Positions 4,980 through 5,894 of a stretch of DNA of 5,894 nucleotides are shown one piece after another. Location of the stretch: the NCBI GenBank assembly GCA_030039815.1, contig JASHUW010000325.1, positions 1 through 5,894 on the forward strand, written 5' to 3'. A program made the position numbers and the translations under genes. The first letter of the stretch is position 1. Each line of letters opens with the position of its first letter. The notes under the pieces are model-generated. The model was not told the origin of the DNA, ran no database searches, and saw only the letters and a list, made by a program, of their open reading frames with translations. This stretch comes from Alphaproteobacteria bacterium (GTDB lineage: Bacteria > Pseudomonadota > Alphaproteobacteria > ATCC43930 > CGMCC-115725).

Positions 4980-5894
4980 TTAGCGCGCGGCCTGTTTGCG
5001 TTCTTCGTTCATCAGCGCCGCGATGCGCTGCATCTCGGGCCCATCGAGGATCGCCCCGAGCGGCGCCGACAGCCGTCGGCGCCAATTGGGATGCGCATCG
5101 CTGGTGCCGGGGAGATTGGCCTGCTCCTCCTCGCCCGCGACGTCTTCGAGCTGCACCAGCATGAGCCGGGCGCGCGAGCGGGCGAGGAAGGCGAGGATCG
5201 TTTCACCTAGCGCTGCGGTGTAGACCGGCTCGGCGTCGAGCGGCAGGAATTCGCCGAAGCGCTCCCACGGCATCAGCCCCTCGCGCGCCAACGCCTCCAG
5301 CAGTTGCCAACGCGCGGTGTGGCGGTCGGCGATATCGGCTTTCTCGGCCTTCGTGTCGGGATAGAGCTGGAGCCGCTGCCGCCAGGCGATGTCGCGGCCG
5401 AGCCAGAAGCCCTTGAGCGTCGCCAGATCGTGCGTCGCTGCCGAGGCCGCCGCGAGCGGCGGATAGTCGCCCGGGGGGACGAAATTGCCGTCCCAGCGCC
5501 GCTCGAACATGACCACCCGGTACGACAGCACGTTGGCGTCATGCATCGTCTCGCGGAAGCCTGACGGCACGGTGCCGAGATCCTCACCGACCACCGCGCA
5601 GCCATGCCGGTGGCTTTCCAGCGACACCAGGTGCAACAGCTCGGCGAATGGATAGCGGACATAGGCTCCGGCCACGGCCGAACGTCCCGCCGGCACCCAA
5701 TAGAGCCGCTGCAGCGACATCACATGGTCGATCCGCACCACCCCGGCGTGACGCATGTTGGCCCGCAGCGCGGTGATGAACGGCTCAAACCCGTCCCGCC
5801 GCAGCGCCAGCGGATTGACCGGCGCCAGCCCCCAATCCTGGCCGGCGCGCGACAGCGGATCGGGCGGCGCGCCGATCCCCATTCCCGGTACCAC
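4980..5894 (-). CDS. malQ: 4-alpha-glucanotransferase (amylomaltase, GH77), C-terminal part; 5' end off window
   Basis: This cytosolic enzyme moves alpha-1,4-glucan segments between maltodextrins, serving maltose or glycogen breakdown. Only the last 304 residues are present; proteobacterial MalQ of this type has about 690, so more than half lies to the right. The window edge falls inside the protein, just before GAPPDPLSRAGQDWGLAP (8-25 of the fragment), a conserved GH77 block. The catalytic nucleophile is D56 in RIDHVMSL, the acid/base is E104 in VVGEDLGTVP, and the third acid is D156 in ATHDLATLKGFW. The block AYVRYPFAELLHLVSLESHRHGC (77-99) matches the long bacterial type. It ends with TAA at 4980-4982, followed by the oxidoreductase gene on the same strand. 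Glycogen-metabolism neighbours are often found with malQ but none is in view. No disruption is seen in the visible part. Confidence 0.96.
   Translation of the reverse strand: MVPGMGIGAPPDPLSRAGQDWGLAPVNPLALRRDGFEPFITALRANMRHAGVVRIDHVMSLQRLYWVPAGRSAVAGAYVRYPFAELLHLVSLESHRHGCAVVGEDLGTVPSGFRETMHDANVLSYRVVMFERRWDGNFVPPGDYPPLAAASAATHDLATLKGFWLGRDIAWRQRLQLYPDTKAEKADIADRHTARWQLLEALAREGLMPWERFGEFLPLDAEPVYTAALGETILAFLARSRARLMLVQLEDVAGEEEQANLPGTSDAHPNWRRRLSAPLGAILDGPEMQRIAALMNEERKQAAR

Noticed and set aside
3718..4983. A 421-codon plus-strand open frame antisense to the oxidoreductase
   Set aside because: It shows the same shadow composition and no recognisable motif, and the minus-strand gene is clearly real.
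4912..5085. N-terminal extension of the oxidoreductase up to 5085, overlapping malQ
   Set aside because: The extra residues are arginine-rich shadow sequence inside malQ. The family begins just before the GAGVIG motif, so a GTG start at 4911 or 4920 is more likely.
1..5894. Novel defence system, mobile element, CRISPR array or biosynthetic cluster
   Set aside because: Every sizeable gene is a known metabolic or transport family. No repeats in array form, nuclease, transposase, integrase or toxin-antitoxin pair was seen on either strand.

Overview
The window is very GC-rich (about two thirds G+C by eye). It reads as an ordinary, densely packed stretch of chromosome, most likely from an alphaproteobacterium of the Rhodospirillales or a related group. 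That placement is an inference from protein style (the Apt N-terminus, the Ald type, the GC-rich codon use); no rRNA or other marker gene is present. I see no tRNA, rRNA, transposase, CRISPR array, integrase or phage gene.

Layout from left to right. (1) Minus strand, running off the left edge: a STAS-MlaE fusion, the permease of a Mla-type lipid ABC transporter. Its reading frame is open from 953 down to the edge. (2) Plus strand, divergent from it: apt, adenine phosphoribosyltransferase (1070-1585). (3) Minus strand, convergent with apt and overlapping it at the stop codons: a class I SAM-dependent methyltransferase with an unusual motif I (1582-2217). (4) Minus strand: ald, alanine dehydrogenase (2324-3442), with all key residues present. 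(5) A 180-bp divergent region holding a perfect GC hairpin and weak promoter candidates. (6) Plus strand: a 62-residue small membrane protein of unknown function (3623-3811). (7) Minus strand, convergent and again overlapping at the stop: an FAD-dependent oxidoreductase of the L-2-hydroxyglutarate dehydrogenase/oxidase family (3808-4911). (8) Minus strand, running off the right edge: the C-terminal part of malQ, 4-alpha-glucanotransferase (4980-5894), with all three catalytic acids visible.

The genes do not form one pathway. They cover purine salvage, lipid trafficking, alanine catabolism, 2-hydroxy acid oxidation and glycogen/maltodextrin metabolism. The only likely co-transcribed pairs are malQ followed by the oxidoreductase (68-nt gap) and, less surely, ald followed by the methyltransferase (106-nt gap with its own weak promoter candidate).

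I found no convincing new multi-gene system. The points most worth a second look are: two convergent gene pairs that each use one palindromic CTAG as both stop codons; the small membrane protein anchored by one of those overlaps; a possible 19-codon leader ORF with a strong ribosome binding site running into the ald start; and subfamily-level motif changes in the methyltransferase, the oxidoreductase and the STAS domain.
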